Assembly (NCBI RefSeq): GCF_000333895.2 | Contig: NZ_ANFM02000015.1 | Span: forward strand, 1 to 64,000 | Direction of reading: 5' to 3' | DNA from: Grimontia indica | GTDB taxonomy: Bacteria; Pseudomonadota; Gammaproteobacteria; Enterobacterales; Vibrionaceae | DNA: 64,000 bases | Part shown: positions 9,260 to 18,526 of the stretch, one piece after another | Layout: every line of letters begins with the position of its first letter | Position numbering within the stretch: position 1 is the stretch's first letter | Made by a program: the position numbers and the translations under genes | The notes under the pieces: model-generated | What the model saw: the letters and a program-made list of their open reading frames with translations, nothing else | The model's database searches: none | What the model was told of the DNA's origin: nothing

Positions 9260-9916
9260 TTAAGCGATCTTCTCCGCTGACGCGAGACGGTATTGAACCA
9301 TGTCTTCGATGGTCAGTACTGGCATGTCATGCTTCTTACCGAACTCGACGATCTCTGGCGCTTTTGCCATGGAGCCATCTTCATTCTGCACCTCACACAA
9401 AACACCAACAGGCGAAAGGCCGGCCATTTGCATTAGATCGATAGTGCCTTCGGTGTGACCACGACGGACAAGAACACCACCTTTGCGTGCGCGGAGTGGG
9501 AACACGTGGCCAGGACGCGCCAGATCAGAAGGTTTTGCATCTGGGTTCGAGGCGGTTTTGATCGTAGTGACGCGGTCAGCCGCAGAAACGCCGGTTGTGA
9601 CGCCCACTTTCGCTTCGATGGAAACGGTAAAAGCGGTCTGGTTGGCGCTGTTATTGTTGGCCACCATTTGCTGAAGTTCGAGCTTATCGGCTTGTTCTTC
9701 AGGCAGGCACAGGCAAACGATGCCGGAGCATTCGCGGATCATAAGTGCCATTTGCTGAGTGGTTAGGTGGTCTACAGAATAAATGATGTCACCTTCATTC
9801 TCGCGATCTTCATCGTCGAGAAGCAAAACGCCTTTACCCAAACGCAGTGCTTCAAGCGCCGCTTCAACGCGCTCAAATGGGGTGCCAGAAAGTAGAGATG
9901 TGTGAGTCTGATTCAT
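9260..9916 (-). CDS. ribB: 3,4-dihydroxy-2-butanone-4-phosphate synthase
   Basis: This 218-residue enzyme converts ribulose 5-phosphate to 3,4-dihydroxy-2-butanone 4-phosphate and formate, supplying the four-carbon unit of riboflavin. The acidic metal and substrate loop [15 protein letters not shown] lies near residues 33-47, and the [12 protein letters not shown] segment near 152-163 contains the conserved catalytic His. Length matches stand-alone RibB; no GTP cyclohydrolase II domain is attached. The start at 9916 follows a TAGGAG ribosome-binding site. It is monocistronic and preceded by an FMN riboswitch, so expression should fall when FMN is plentiful. Confidence 0.97.
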   Translation of the reverse strand: MNQTHTSLLSGTPFERVEAALEALRLGKGVLLLDDEDRENEGDIIYSVDHLTTQQMALMIRECSGIVCLCLPEEQADKLELQQMVANNNSANQTAFTVSIEAKVGVTTGVSAADRVTTIKTASNPDAKPSDLARPGHVFPLRARKGGVLVRRGHTEGTIDLMQMAGLSPVGVLCEVQNEDGSMAKAPEIVEFGKKHDMPVLTIEDMVQYRLASAEKIA

Positions 9917-10037
9917 GGTAACTCCTAAGTTTAAATACCAGAATCAGGGCATAGATGAGCGCAAACTGCGAACGCAGCTATGCGCAATCCACCGATCTTC
10001 GGCTAAGCGAACGCCGCCGTGAATCGGTGCATTTTTA

Positions 10038-10192
10038 TCATCCTCTTTCATCCGGACTATAACCGTCGGCCTTGGCGTTTCACCAAGTCTGCTGACCCCA
10101 AGCATGCGCCTGGGCGCTCGCGGGCTCGCCAGTCTTACAATGATTTGCGTGCTGACATACCGCCGGTGGGGAATTTCGCCCCGCCCTGAGAA
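10038..10192 (-). promoter_or_regulatory. FMN riboswitch (RFN element) of ribB
   Basis: On the minus strand the region contains the hallmark RFN blocks in order: CAGGGCGGGGCGAAATTCCC, CACCGGCGGTA, AGCCCGCGAGCG, GGTCAGCAGA, GCCGACGGTTATAGTCCGGA and the closing GAAAGAGGATG. It sits about 120 bases upstream of the ribB start. FMN binding should repress ribB by premature termination or by blocking translation. The other bases between 9917 and 10279 hold only the short leader. Confidence 0.96.
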
Positions 10193-10279
10193 TAATGCTC
10201 AAAATGAGCAAACAAATATTACTGTGTTTTCAATAGAAAAGGGAAGGGCAGATCGGCTGCATGCTTATTGTTTGCGCGA

Positions 10280-11278
10280 TCAGTGTTCCATACGTCGCAT
10301 GTACTCTTTCGGCGTACACCCACGGACGCGTTGGAAGGCTTTGGTGAAGCTTTGTGGGTTGCTGTAGCCAAGTAGACGGGCAACCTCATCCGGGGCATAG
10401 CCCTTTAACATGTACCTCGCCGCAATGTTATTCAGCACATAACCCCGCATGGACGAGAAACTGAAACCCAGTCGATGTAATCGCCGCTGCAATTGCTGCG
10501 TGGAAAGACCCAATGTTGATGCGACCGTTTCCAAAGAGGGCATGCCGTAATGACGGGTGAAGTTCACGACTTCATACAGCGCTTTGGTGGGATCATCGCG
10601 TTGCGGCATATTGACCAGTTCATCCAAATCAAACAAAGAAATCAGTGTTGCTTTGTTATGGTCGCGTGGCACGGCATGTTCCAAAAGCAGTAGTTTATTA
10701 TCGAACCAGACTTCCGTCATGGCACAACCTGTCTTCACTTCACATCCAAACCATTCGCTTGCAGCGTTGATATCGATATCCGTCCCTTTGATCCTGACTG
10801 CCAGCGGTGCAAAACCTTCATGGGTAAAATGGCGAAGAACGGAAGTCATCATAATGGCGACGCGCAGTGAATCGATAACTGCCGCTGTTCCTGAGTATTC
10901 GTTGTCATAACACCACTTCAACAACTTTCCTGATTGCCTTCCCACGTAGTGAGCGCCTGAGTGAAAGCAGCTCAAACCATAGTTGATTCGCCTGAAGGTG
11001 ACTGCCAAATCCGGTGCAGACATAAACCAATTTGCTTTCACATCAATGGAGGAAATCGCCAGGGAATCTGCAATGGCGAGTGGATAAGACGGGTTGCCAG
11101 AGAGCTCGGCGATCTTTGTTAGCCATCCATTGACTACTGCATGGGGAACGAGCGCCATTTCATCGCTATACAGCGAGGATGGAATACCCAGTTGTTCCGG
11201 AGTTAAGTGATATTTCGAACATGCTCCGCTGATCAGAGGGCGGATATAGGCGATACGGATAAATGAGATGTCGAACAT
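10280..11278 (-). CDS. AraC-family transcriptional regulator (OruR/ArgR-like)
   Basis: The 332-residue protein has an N-terminal arabinose-binding-like effector domain of the type found in OruR-like regulators (about residues 10-200) and two C-terminal helix-turn-helix motifs (about 232-330), ending in the family signature around YSNPQSFTKAFQRVRGCTP. I start it at the ATG at 11278; the reading frame continues upstream only to a TTG codon at 11311. It is transcribed divergently from the membrane pair at 11407, which it may control. The effector is unknown. Confidence 0.82.
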   Translation of the reverse strand: MFDISFIRIAYIRPLISGACSKYHLTPEQLGIPSSLYSDEMALVPHAVVNGWLTKIAELSGNPSYPLAIADSLAISSIDVKANWFMSAPDLAVTFRRINYGLSCFHSGAHYVGRQSGKLLKWCYDNEYSGTAAVIDSLRVAIMMTSVLRHFTHEGFAPLAVRIKGTDIDINAASEWFGCEVKTGCAMTEVWFDNKLLLLEHAVPRDHNKATLISLFDLDELVNMPQRDDPTKALYEVVNFTRHYGMPSLETVASTLGLSTQQLQRRLHRLGFSFSSMRGYVLNNIAARYMLKGYAPDEVARLLGYSNPQSFTKAFQRVRGCTPKEYMRRMEH

Positions 11279-11406
11279 GCATATCACTTTAATGTGGATA
11301 GAAGAGTTCAATATATACGTAATTTTAACGCAATCAATCCATATTCAGGTGCCGATAATCTTCCTGTGTGAGCATTCACGCATTGAATAAATATCGGAGT
11401 ATGTGA

Positions 11407-11766
11407 ATGAGCCTGTTGGCAACCCCTTTTGTAGATACCACCACGGATACAGTCCTTCATGTGGTCGCGCTGGTTGTTCTTTTGGGATCGGTTGGTGCAA
11501 TCGCGTTTGGCTTCTGGAAAGTCCATGAATTGCCTGTCAGCAAAGCCCGTAAAAAGCAGCACCACCAAATGGGATTGATATCCGCCCTGACATGGATTGG
11601 TTTTATCTGGCATTGGGTGTGGGTGGTTGCCGTGATTCTCGCGTTTGTGGATGGAGAAAAAGCACTGAGAAAGATCCGGGACATCTGGCGTGAACCGAGT
11701 GCGCCAGTCAATGAAACCGAAATTGCCACAAAGGCAGTTAGCGAGAAGGAGGAAAATCATGCTTGA
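11407..11766 (+). CDS. Small inner-membrane protein, DUF3302/YiaW-like
   Basis: This 119-residue protein has two hydrophobic segments (about residues 15-38 and 58-82) separated by a basic loop KARKKQHHQ, then a charged tail. Spacing and the ALTWIGFIWHWVWVV segment resemble E. coli YiaW (DUF3302), which is likewise encoded just before an HlyD-type protein (YiaV). Its stop codon overlaps the start of the downstream adaptor gene by 8 bases, so the two proteins are probably made together and form a complex. A CGGAG ribosome-binding site precedes the ATG. The family resemblance is by eye. Confidence 0.7.
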   Translation: MSLLATPFVDTTTDTVLHVVALVVLLGSVGAIAFGFWKVHELPVSKARKKQHHQMGLISALTWIGFIWHWVWVVAVILAFVDGEKALRKIRDIWREPSAPVNETEIATKAVSEKEENHA

Positions 11767-12982
11767 AGGTTTGGCCGTATGGGCACTCTTTATTTACCTG
11801 CTTCGCCTGGTTGGCATGCCATGGAACGTTTATAGCAAGGCATTCGCATACATTGGCGGTGGTTCTTGGCTGATTTTTGTTTGGATTGGATTATTGAATT
11901 TCACGCCGATGGACCTAACTGGCGGTTCTGTGGTGCAGTCTCCGCATATTCAATTGCGCCCGGGTTCAAATCAAATTCGTGGCAATGTGGATCAAATTTA
12001 CGTTAATCCAAACCAACGTGTTGAAGAGGGTCAGCTTGTTTACACGCTTGATGCTGAACCTTACGAAATCGCTCTTAATCGTGCCGCTGTTGCCGAGCAT
12101 GCGGCAAACGTGGCACTCGAAGTGGCGATTCAGGATGTCTCTTTGAATGAACAGCAATATGAAGCAACGAAAGCTGATCTCAATGTGCTTGAAAGCCAGT
12201 TGGTAGCAGCAAAAGAAGATGCCAAATGGAAGACCAACCAGCTAAACCGATACATCACTCAGAATAAGCGTGCACCAAATACAGTCACGGAATCTGTGAT
12301 GGATGAGCAACGCAATAAAGTCCAACTTGCCGAAGCGCAAATCACGACGCTCGAAAAGCAGATACAAAAGGCGGAGATTGGGGTTGAGCAAGCGCGTCTG
12401 AACAAAGAAAAATCGATGCTGGCAGTCGCCACTAAAGAAGCAGACTTGGAAAGTGCAAAAGAGAATACTGCGCAGGCTGAGTGGAACCTTGAACAAACCC
12501 GAGTACGTGCGCCGGCAGATGGTTACGTGACTAACTTCATCATGCGCGAAGGTCAGTATGTAGGTATGGTTCCTCGCATCCATATGTACACCGACGAAAA
12601 ATATGTGCTGATGCGGGTGAACCATCAGGCTATCCGTAATGTGGAAGTGGGGCAGTATGCTGAATTCGCGAGCCCGGTTTACCCAGGTAAGATCTTTAAA
12701 GCAGAAGTAGAGGGGATTGTTGAAGCAACAGGAGAATCTCAGGCACGACTGATTGCCACTGACGACAATGTACGCATGACTACAGGTTCAAATCTTGCCA
12801 ACAAGCACCATTTTGTCAGGCTGAAACTGGAAGAGCCGGAAGGTTATGACATTCCTGTCGGCGCAGTGGGACTGGCGTGGGTATCAGGTGAGAAACCGAT
12901 CGGCTTCATGAGCTTCCTTGATGTGATTCGTGGCATCATCATCCGAATGAAAGCCCAGCTTTACTTCATCTACTCGATTTAA
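11759..12982 (+). CDS. HlyD-family secretion/adaptor protein (YiaV/YibH-like)
   Basis: This 407-residue membrane-fusion protein has two N-terminal hydrophobic segments (about 2-20 and 25-45), a lipoyl half near 70-105, a long Glu/Lys/Ala-rich coiled-coil hairpin (about 105-245), the second lipoyl half near 255-290 with TRVRAPADGYVTN, and a C-terminal beta domain. I chose the ATG at 11759 because AAGGAGG sits 8 bases before it; the open frame extends upstream inside the preceding gene. No permease or channel gene follows, so it and the YiaW-like partner either act alone or serve a channel encoded elsewhere. Confidence 0.82.
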   Translation: MLEGLAVWALFIYLLRLVGMPWNVYSKAFAYIGGGSWLIFVWIGLLNFTPMDLTGGSVVQSPHIQLRPGSNQIRGNVDQIYVNPNQRVEEGQLVYTLDAEPYEIALNRAAVAEHAANVALEVAIQDVSLNEQQYEATKADLNVLESQLVAAKEDAKWKTNQLNRYITQNKRAPNTVTESVMDEQRNKVQLAEAQITTLEKQIQKAEIGVEQARLNKEKSMLAVATKEADLESAKENTAQAEWNLEQTRVRAPADGYVTNFIMREGQYVGMVPRIHMYTDEKYVLMRVNHQAIRNVEVGQYAEFASPVYPGKIFKAEVEGIVEATGESQARLIATDDNVRMTTGSNLANKHHFVRLKLEEPEGYDIPVGAVGLAWVSGEKPIGFMSFLDVIRGIIIRMKAQLYFIYSI

Positions 12983-12998
12983 CCGACGTTCATTTCCT

Positions 12999-13025
12999 AA
13001 AGGGCTCATTATGAGCCCTTTTTCT
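12999..13025 (+). terminator. Terminator of the YiaW/YiaV-like operon
   Basis: Perfect arms AAAGGGCTCA and TGAGCCCTTT with a 3-base loop are followed by TTTCTTG, 17 bases after the stop codon. Confidence 0.88.
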
Positions 13026-13094
13026 TGTCTCTGTGACTGCATCTCATCACGATACTGCCCACGCTTAATAAGCTTTTGCTGTGAGTACCTGAAT

Positions 13095-13580
13095 GTGAGT
13101 CATCAAACGATAGAGAGTCACCAACCCAAAGGGTTGAGAGCCATTGCCGTTTTGGAGGCAGGGAAGGGTTTACTTGCCTTGATTGTGGGCTTGGCTTTGC
13201 ATGAATTGGGTGGTGCTGAAATCCAAGCGCTCTGCGAACAGATGCTGCGCCATTTGCGGCTTAATCCCGCTGGAGAAATTCCAAGTGTGATTCATAAAGC
13301 GTTGGCAAGTGTTGATGACAGGAACCTGACCCTATTCGCCTTGGGAACGGTGCTATATGCCAGTGTCCGTTTTGTCGAAGCCTATGGACTGTGGCGAGCC
13401 TTCGGTTGGACAGAGTGGTTTGCTTTGGCAAGTGGGGCGATATATTTGCCTTTCGAAGTCTATGAAGTGATCACTACAGGCAAAACCATGGCATATCTAG
13501 CGTTGGGTATGAACCTGGTTGTGATTGGCTATATGGCAAAGGTTATTCAAAGGCGTTACCGGCAAAGGAAGGGTAATTGA
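13095..13580 (+). CDS. DUF2127-family membrane protein
   Basis: The protein of about 161 residues has hydrophobic segments near the start (LEAGKGLLALIVGLALHELG), in the middle (about 80-105) and at the end (about 125-150), with the loop WRAFGWTEWFAL typical of the DUF2127 family. The frame is open from 13011, but those first codons lie inside the preceding terminator, so I start at the GTG at 13095; its ribosome-binding site is weak and the start is uncertain. No function is established for the family that I can name. It stands alone between terminators. Confidence 0.65.
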   Translation: MSHQTIESHQPKGLRAIAVLEAGKGLLALIVGLALHELGGAEIQALCEQMLRHLRLNPAGEIPSVIHKALASVDDRNLTLFALGTVLYASVRFVEAYGLWRAFGWTEWFALASGAIYLPFEVYEVITTGKTMAYLALGMNLVVIGYMAKVIQRRYRQRKGN

Positions 13581-13785
13581 GAACACAATTTTGATGAATA
13601 TTTGCACGAAAAATAATATTTGGGCGGTAAATTTATCTCAGTTGTTCATTTTTGCTTGTTAAATGAACAAAAAATTGGGTTTGTAACGTGATTTATCTAA
13701 ATGTTTATTGATGTGTTGATTTGGGTCAATTTAATGAATTAACATGCGCTTTTTTCACGCTCACGTAAAAATAAGTACAAATATA

Positions 13786-14151
13786 ATGACAACAGATACA
13801 AAGCCTTCAAAGTTCAAATCTTCTGCCATGATCGCTTACATGCTGCTGCTTAGTGGCCTGCTGACCTTTGGTGTTTTCAGCATTGCGGGTGCTGCATTTG
13901 CATACTTTAAGCGCAAAGAAGCTCTGGAAGCCGGGGAAGACATGTATGTCGACCATTTCCGCTGGATTATTCGCACCTTTTGGATTGCTGTGCCTCTGGC
14001 GTTGATGAACCTGCTGCTGATCCCATTGGGTATTGGTATGCTGACTGCGGGTGTCACTTACCTGTGGGTTTTCTATCGCGGTATGTATGGTGCGAAAGTG
14101 CTGACTGACTTAAAAAGCCCTTACGGCAACCGACAGGCGCAGACGGCCTAA
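13786..14151 (+). CDS. Small inner-membrane protein, DUF4870-like
   Basis: This 121-residue protein has three hydrophobic segments (about 12-38, 58-82, 85-108) with KRKEALEAGEDMYVDHFRWIIRTFW between the first two, the pattern of DUF4870-type proteins. I start at the ATG at 13786 rather than the ATG at 13744, which adds an atypical basic leader. The 205 bases upstream are AT-rich and presumably hold its promoter. Function is unknown. Confidence 0.65.
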   Translation: MTTDTKPSKFKSSAMIAYMLLLSGLLTFGVFSIAGAAFAYFKRKEALEAGEDMYVDHFRWIIRTFWIAVPLALMNLLLIPLGIGMLTAGVTYLWVFYRGMYGAKVLTDLKSPYGNRQAQTA

Positions 14152-14173
14152 AATAAACAGACTCCCCCTCGAG

Positions 14174-14200
14174 AAAGCCGCTTTTTGAAGCGGCTTTTTT
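14174..14200. terminator. Bidirectional terminator
   Basis: Arms AAAGCCGCTT and AAGCGGCTTT with a TTTTG loop are followed by a T run. The element lies between the small membrane-protein gene and the convergent clcA and can serve both. Confidence 0.87.
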
Positions 14201-15608
14201 ATGTCGACGTATTTTGAGTTTCAGTGCTGTCGGCCGCTTTTTGCTTACTCAGTGTACGTTGCAATAGCTGACTGTAGAGCGGTTTTCCACCCATGGCCTG
14301 CGCCGTCATGGTTGCACCGAGAGACGTAATTAAAAGAGGGAGGATCAGCTCATAGTTATGGGTGAGCTCGATCACCAGAAGTATTCCGGTGATGGGCGCG
14401 CGAACAGTAGCAGCAAACAGCGCGCCCATGCCCGCGACAGCAAACATTCCGATAGTGATGTCAAAGTCCGGAAATACCAACATACAAGCGGCACCAAAAC
14501 AGGTACCGAAGAGCGTTCCCAGTGCAAGCATAGGAGCGAAAACACCGCCAGGCGCGCCGGAACAAAAACACGCGAGCGTGGTGACGGTTCGGGCCACGAA
14601 TAGCAGTAGAAGCATCGAAAGCGTAAACGACCCGCCAACGGCATCTGTGATGAGATTTTCACCTGCGCCAGTTAATCGAGGCAGAATAATGATCATCACA
14701 CCAAACATGGCTCCGAGTGCTGCGCCAATGCCAATAAACCGTTTAGTCTCATGTCGGTGGAGGCGCTCGAAACCGTCCATACTCCAAATCACCATTCGGT
14801 TGAACAGTACGCCAAAACCACCAAACATCAGCCCCAGGATCAAGAAAAGTCCCAGTGCTTCCAAAGGCACATCAGTATGCGCTGGTAGGGGGATCATGGC
14901 GCCTTGGCCTTGAAAATATCGGTAGGTAATGGTCGCGACAATTGCGGCAATCATGACAGACTTAATCGAAATCAGGTTATAGCGAAACTGAGGGCGCATC
15001 TCTTCAACGACAAACATAATTCCTGCAAGTGGTGCGTTAAAGGCTGCAGCTAAACCTGCTGCAGCCCCAGAAGCGACCAAGGTGTGGCGACTTTCATCAT
15101 CATTGAGCCGGAATATATCAGTGATCATTCTGCCGACGCTGGAGCCCATTTGCACCGAAGGCCCTTCGCGCCCCAGAACCAGTCCTGCACCAATGGCACC
15201 TATACCGCCAAAGAACTTCGCTGGAATTACCCGCCACCAACGAACGGGACGAAGCCCATCAAGTGCGCCCTCTATCTCAGGGATCCCAGAGCCGGCTGCT
15301 TCCGGGGCGATTTTCTTTACCAAAAGGAAGCCGAATGCAGAGAGCAAAGCGCTACTGAAGACAACTGTAACTATGGTCAGCAGCGACATTTCGCCATGGG
15401 CTTTTGACCATTCATTACGTTGCGTGATGACCCAATCAATGGCGATATCGAAGAAAGTACAGAGCAGCCCTGCTAATAAGCCAACGAATACCGCAAGGAA
15501 AAGAATAGGAAGCGAGCTTTGATGGCTGGCGAGAAATCGACGCATTACTCCTGATTGGGGGTTACGTGGTGTTGTAATTTCCTGCTCTCCTCCCGCTTGC
15601 TCGGCCAT
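14199..15608 (-). CDS. clcA: ClcA-type H+/Cl- exchange transporter
   Basis: This 469-residue protein exchanges chloride for protons across the inner membrane and supports extreme acid resistance in E. coli. The three selectivity-filter signatures are all visible: GSGIPEIEGAL (about 96-106), GREGPSVQMG with the gating glutamate (about 145-155) and GAPGGVFAPML (about 350-360). The proton-side glutamate is conserved in VVEEMRPQFRY and the chloride-coordinating tyrosine in GGKPLYS near the C terminus, so it should be an exchanger rather than a channel. The N-terminal 30 residues are polar and vary in the family. Transcribed alone. Confidence 0.93.
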   Translation of the reverse strand: MAEQAGGEQEITTPRNPQSGVMRRFLASHQSSLPILFLAVFVGLLAGLLCTFFDIAIDWVITQRNEWSKAHGEMSLLTIVTVVFSSALLSAFGFLLVKKIAPEAAGSGIPEIEGALDGLRPVRWWRVIPAKFFGGIGAIGAGLVLGREGPSVQMGSSVGRMITDIFRLNDDESRHTLVASGAAAGLAAAFNAPLAGIMFVVEEMRPQFRYNLISIKSVMIAAIVATITYRYFQGQGAMIPLPAHTDVPLEALGLFLILGLMFGGFGVLFNRMVIWSMDGFERLHRHETKRFIGIGAALGAMFGVMIIILPRLTGAGENLITDAVGGSFTLSMLLLLFVARTVTTLACFCSGAPGGVFAPMLALGTLFGTCFGAACMLVFPDFDITIGMFAVAGMGALFAATVRAPITGILLVIELTHNYELILPLLITSLGATMTAQAMGGKPLYSQLLQRTLSKQKAADSTETQNTST

Positions 15609-15690
15609 CGCTTGCTTCCTTCGTTCGAATACGTTTTCAGCATAGAGCAGTAAGGAAAAGGGTTATTCTTCGGAAATGATACAGTCGCGA

Positions 15691-16593
15691 TTATGCAATG
15701 AACCAATGGCTGTTGCTTTTTCTCCACGCTAGCACCGCATCAATAAACTCCCTTAACTTTTTGGGATAGAAACGCTGGTGTGTATAGACGAGGTTTAAAT
15801 GATGCTGACTGGCTGACCAATTCGGTAAGACACGAACGAGACTGCCATCTGCCAGTGATTTCTCAACCAAGGCCAGAGGAATGCAGGCGATTCCTAAGCC
15901 TCCCATCGCCAGTGATATGAGCCCCTCATAACTTGAGCTGGCGTATTGCCCATGAATAGTGAGTTGAACCCTTTGCCCGTCTTCAGAGTGCAATGACCAA
16001 TCATTCCAAGATGCATCAAATGAGCTTTTAAGGCATGCCACGTTGAGAAGATCACTCAAAGTATTTATTGGGTGACGATTAACCAACGAAGGTGAGCAAA
16101 CCAGTATGTCTTTCAAAGCGCCAATATCTTTCGCAACTAGGTTGTCAGGTAGGGCTTTTTGAGATCTCAGCGCCACGTCGGACTCACCAAATTCAACATC
16201 TTTAATGTCCGTAGTGAAATCCAGTTCTAAGTGTATGTTGGGATTCTCTTTGGCAAAGGCGGGAAGGGCTGATTGGGCAATAAGAGGGCCTAGCGCATCT
16301 GGTGCAGTAAACCGGATGTAGCCATAGCCGTCTTGAGTCAACATGTTGATACTTTGCGTCGCTTTCTGGGAGATCGTTTCGATTTGCTGTGCGGCGCTGA
16401 AGAGCTCTTTTCCAGGTTCTGTAAGTACGACGGAACGTGTTGTCCTGAAGAACAGCCTGCACGATAGCTCACTCTCCAAAGCACGAATGTGTCGTGAGAC
16501 CAGTCCTTTGGATACGCCCATTGAATCTGCCGCTTTTGAGAAGCTGCTTAGTTGAGCCACGGCCTTGAAGGTTTCTAGATGCGTTAAGTTCAC
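15691..16593 (-). CDS. LysR-family transcriptional regulator
   Basis: This 300-residue regulator has the N-terminal winged helix (residues 1-60, with FSKAADSMGVSKGLVSRHIRALE) and a C-terminal effector domain resembling the CrgA/AaeR-like subgroup (about 90-290). It is divergent from the SnoaL-like gene at 16730 with 136 bases between, the usual arrangement for a LysR protein and its target. I see no clear effector hint. Confidence 0.88.
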   Translation of the reverse strand: MNLTHLETFKAVAQLSSFSKAADSMGVSKGLVSRHIRALESELSCRLFFRTTRSVVLTEPGKELFSAAQQIETISQKATQSINMLTQDGYGYIRFTAPDALGPLIAQSALPAFAKENPNIHLELDFTTDIKDVEFGESDVALRSQKALPDNLVAKDIGALKDILVCSPSLVNRHPINTLSDLLNVACLKSSFDASWNDWSLHSEDGQRVQLTIHGQYASSSYEGLISLAMGGLGIACIPLALVEKSLADGSLVRVLPNWSASQHHLNLVYTHQRFYPKKLREFIDAVLAWRKSNSHWFIA

Positions 16594-16729
16594 ATTGAAT
16601 CCAAATAGTAAACAGTGTGTTCATTTTATACGGTTTTTCGCTATCGAGTTGCCTCATAAGATTTAATTCGTAAACAAAAGGTCAACAGCCCCAAAAAGTC
16701 GCGAGTTTAAAATCTAAGAGGACATTGAG

Positions 16730-17137
16730 ATGGATGCAGGCAATGTAAGCAAGAACTTGGAAGTGGCCAAAACTTATTTTCAGGCAGTACAAACGGGTGA
16801 TCTGGAAACACTGGGTGCGCTGATAGCACCAAATGTTGTTTGGTACCAACCAGGAAACAATCACTTTTCGGGAAAGCACGAAGGTGCGCAAGCAGTTTTT
16901 GGCATGATTGGCGGCATGATGGAAGTGTCACAAGGCTCATTTAAAATTGAAACCTTTAACGTTGTTGGTGGCAATAAAAACAATGTCGCTGTGATCGTCG
17001 AGTTTTCGGCTGCACGTGGAGACCAATCAATGCGTATGGTCGGTGTCGATATGCTGACTATCGAGGATGGAAAGATTGTTGAAGCTTGGCTTTACTCGGC
17101 AGATCAGGTTTCAGAAGACACATTCTGGGGAAACTAA
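16730..17137 (+). CDS. SnoaL/NTF2-like ketosteroid-isomerase-fold protein
   Basis: This 135-residue protein has the cone-shaped alpha-beta fold pattern of the SnoaL-like family: an N-terminal helix (AKTYFQAVQTGDLETLGALI), then VVWYQPGNNHFSGKHEG, and four C-terminal strands ending KIVEAWLYSADQ. The family includes isomerases, dehydratases and binding proteins, and sequence alone does not tell which. A GAGG ribosome-binding site precedes the ATG. It is likely the target of the divergent LysR gene and ends at its own terminator. Confidence 0.8.
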   Translation: MDAGNVSKNLEVAKTYFQAVQTGDLETLGALIAPNVVWYQPGNNHFSGKHEGAQAVFGMIGGMMEVSQGSFKIETFNVVGGNKNNVAVIVEFSAARGDQSMRMVGVDMLTIEDGKIVEAWLYSADQVSEDTFWGN

Positions 17138-17167
17138 ACATAAACCCAATGCTTCCGGAGTCAATCT

Positions 17168-17189
17168 AAAAGGGGCTCAAGCCCCTTTT
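17168..17189 (+). terminator. Terminator after the SnoaL-like gene
   Basis: Arms AAAAGGGGC and GCCCCTTTT with a 4-base loop form a compact hairpin ending in T residues. Confidence 0.82.
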
Positions 17190-17314
17190 CTAACCACATT
17201 TTCAAAATCTGCACCCAAGGAATCAATCTCTCTTTTCTTGCTCTGAGAAGGTGGCTCTCGTCACTAAAAACTGGCTAGGGTTAACTCAATCCTCTTCTGA
17301 ACTTTTAGAGCCTT

Positions 17315-18526
17315 ATGACTGAATCTGTTCCTGCTCTGGTGACGTACGCCGCGCTTGGCTGGGTTGCGTTGAATGCTATTTTCTATGTATCCGAACGTTG
17401 GATGGTATTTTCTGACATCATTTGGATTCTGCTTGCCGGGTTGCTTTATGGGTGGGTCGCCTCTGCCTCTGATGCAGGACTGCCTGAATTGGTACTGCAT
17501 CCGGAAGTTGTCCTCTATGTATTTGTTCCGCTACTGATTTTCGCTTCTACCAAGAAGATGTGCTTGTTCCATTTTCGGCCTATTTTGCTGCCTGCTGTGT
17601 TAGCAGGCACGCTAGGTATTATCATCAGCATGCTTGTTGTTGGTGGTGCTTTGTATCTTCTGCTTGGCGTGGATTGGCTTCCTGCACTGCTATTTGGCGT
17701 GATCATCTCCGCGACTGATCCGCTAGCTGTCAGTGCGCTGTTTAAAGGGAATGAAGCCGTGACGGAAAACCAAAAGCTGCTGATTGAGGGAGAGTCGATT
17801 CTCAATGACGGGTTTGTGGTAACCGTAGCGGGGATTCTCGCGCTTCTGACATTTGGCGATGAAGGCTTCGATGCTCTGCAAACAGGGTTCAGTTTTGTTA
17901 CTCACATTTTTGGCGCACTGATCTCTGGGGCTGTGCTTGGAAGGGTTGCGAGATGGGTATTAAGGCTAATGCACACTTCGCATTACATCCTTACCACCAA
18001 TATTACGCTGGCATTGGCTTATGGTAGCTTTGTGCTGGCTGAATTCCTTCACTTCTCGGGAATCTTGGCGGTATTCGCTGCGGCGTTGGCATACGGCTAC
18101 AAGCCGGATCACGACAGCAAGAACCGTGAATCAGAAGAAAAAGTATGGGAATACCTGGATTATGCGGCGAATGCCTTGCTGTTTTTTCTGTTGGGCACCA
18201 GCTATTTCACACTGACATCAGATTCCACATTGCCTGTTTTTTACACCGTACTCGCTCTCATTCTATTGTTCGCTGCGCGGTTTATTGCTTTAGGTACTTT
18301 AAAACCAGTCATGCGTGTAGAACATAAAGCACTGTCTACAGATGAATTCTGGCTGTTGAATTTCTCCGGTGCGAGGGGAGCCGTATCGGTAGCTTTGATT
18401 CTGTTGCTGCCTTCCACTTTTGAATATCAATCCTTGTTCCTTGGCATGGCATTTTTGATGATTTTGGTTTCGTTGATCGTTTACCCGCTAATCACGGTCA
18501 AAATCATCAAACGCATGGTTCAGTGA
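17315..18526 (+). CDS. CPA1-family Na+/H+ antiporter (NhaP-like)
   Basis: This 403-residue protein has about twelve hydrophobic segments and the CPA1 core motifs: ISATDPLAVSALFK (about 130-143), where the Asp of ATDP binds the ion, and EGESILNDG (about 155-163), with the conserved Glu and ND pair. GARGAVSVALILLLP near 345-359 is the NHE/NhaP helix with the essential Arg. It exchanges Na+ or K+ for H+, fitting a marine organism. No C-terminal regulatory domain is attached. Monocistronic. Confidence 0.88.
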   Translation: MTESVPALVTYAALGWVALNAIFYVSERWMVFSDIIWILLAGLLYGWVASASDAGLPELVLHPEVVLYVFVPLLIFASTKKMCLFHFRPILLPAVLAGTLGIIISMLVVGGALYLLLGVDWLPALLFGVIISATDPLAVSALFKGNEAVTENQKLLIEGESILNDGFVVTVAGILALLTFGDEGFDALQTGFSFVTHIFGALISGAVLGRVARWVLRLMHTSHYILTTNITLALAYGSFVLAEFLHFSGILAVFAAALAYGYKPDHDSKNRESEEKVWEYLDYAANALLFFLLGTSYFTLTSDSTLPVFYTVLALILLFAARFIALGTLKPVMRVEHKALSTDEFWLLNFSGARGAVSVALILLLPSTFEYQSLFLGMAFLMILVSLIVYPLITVKIIKRMVQ

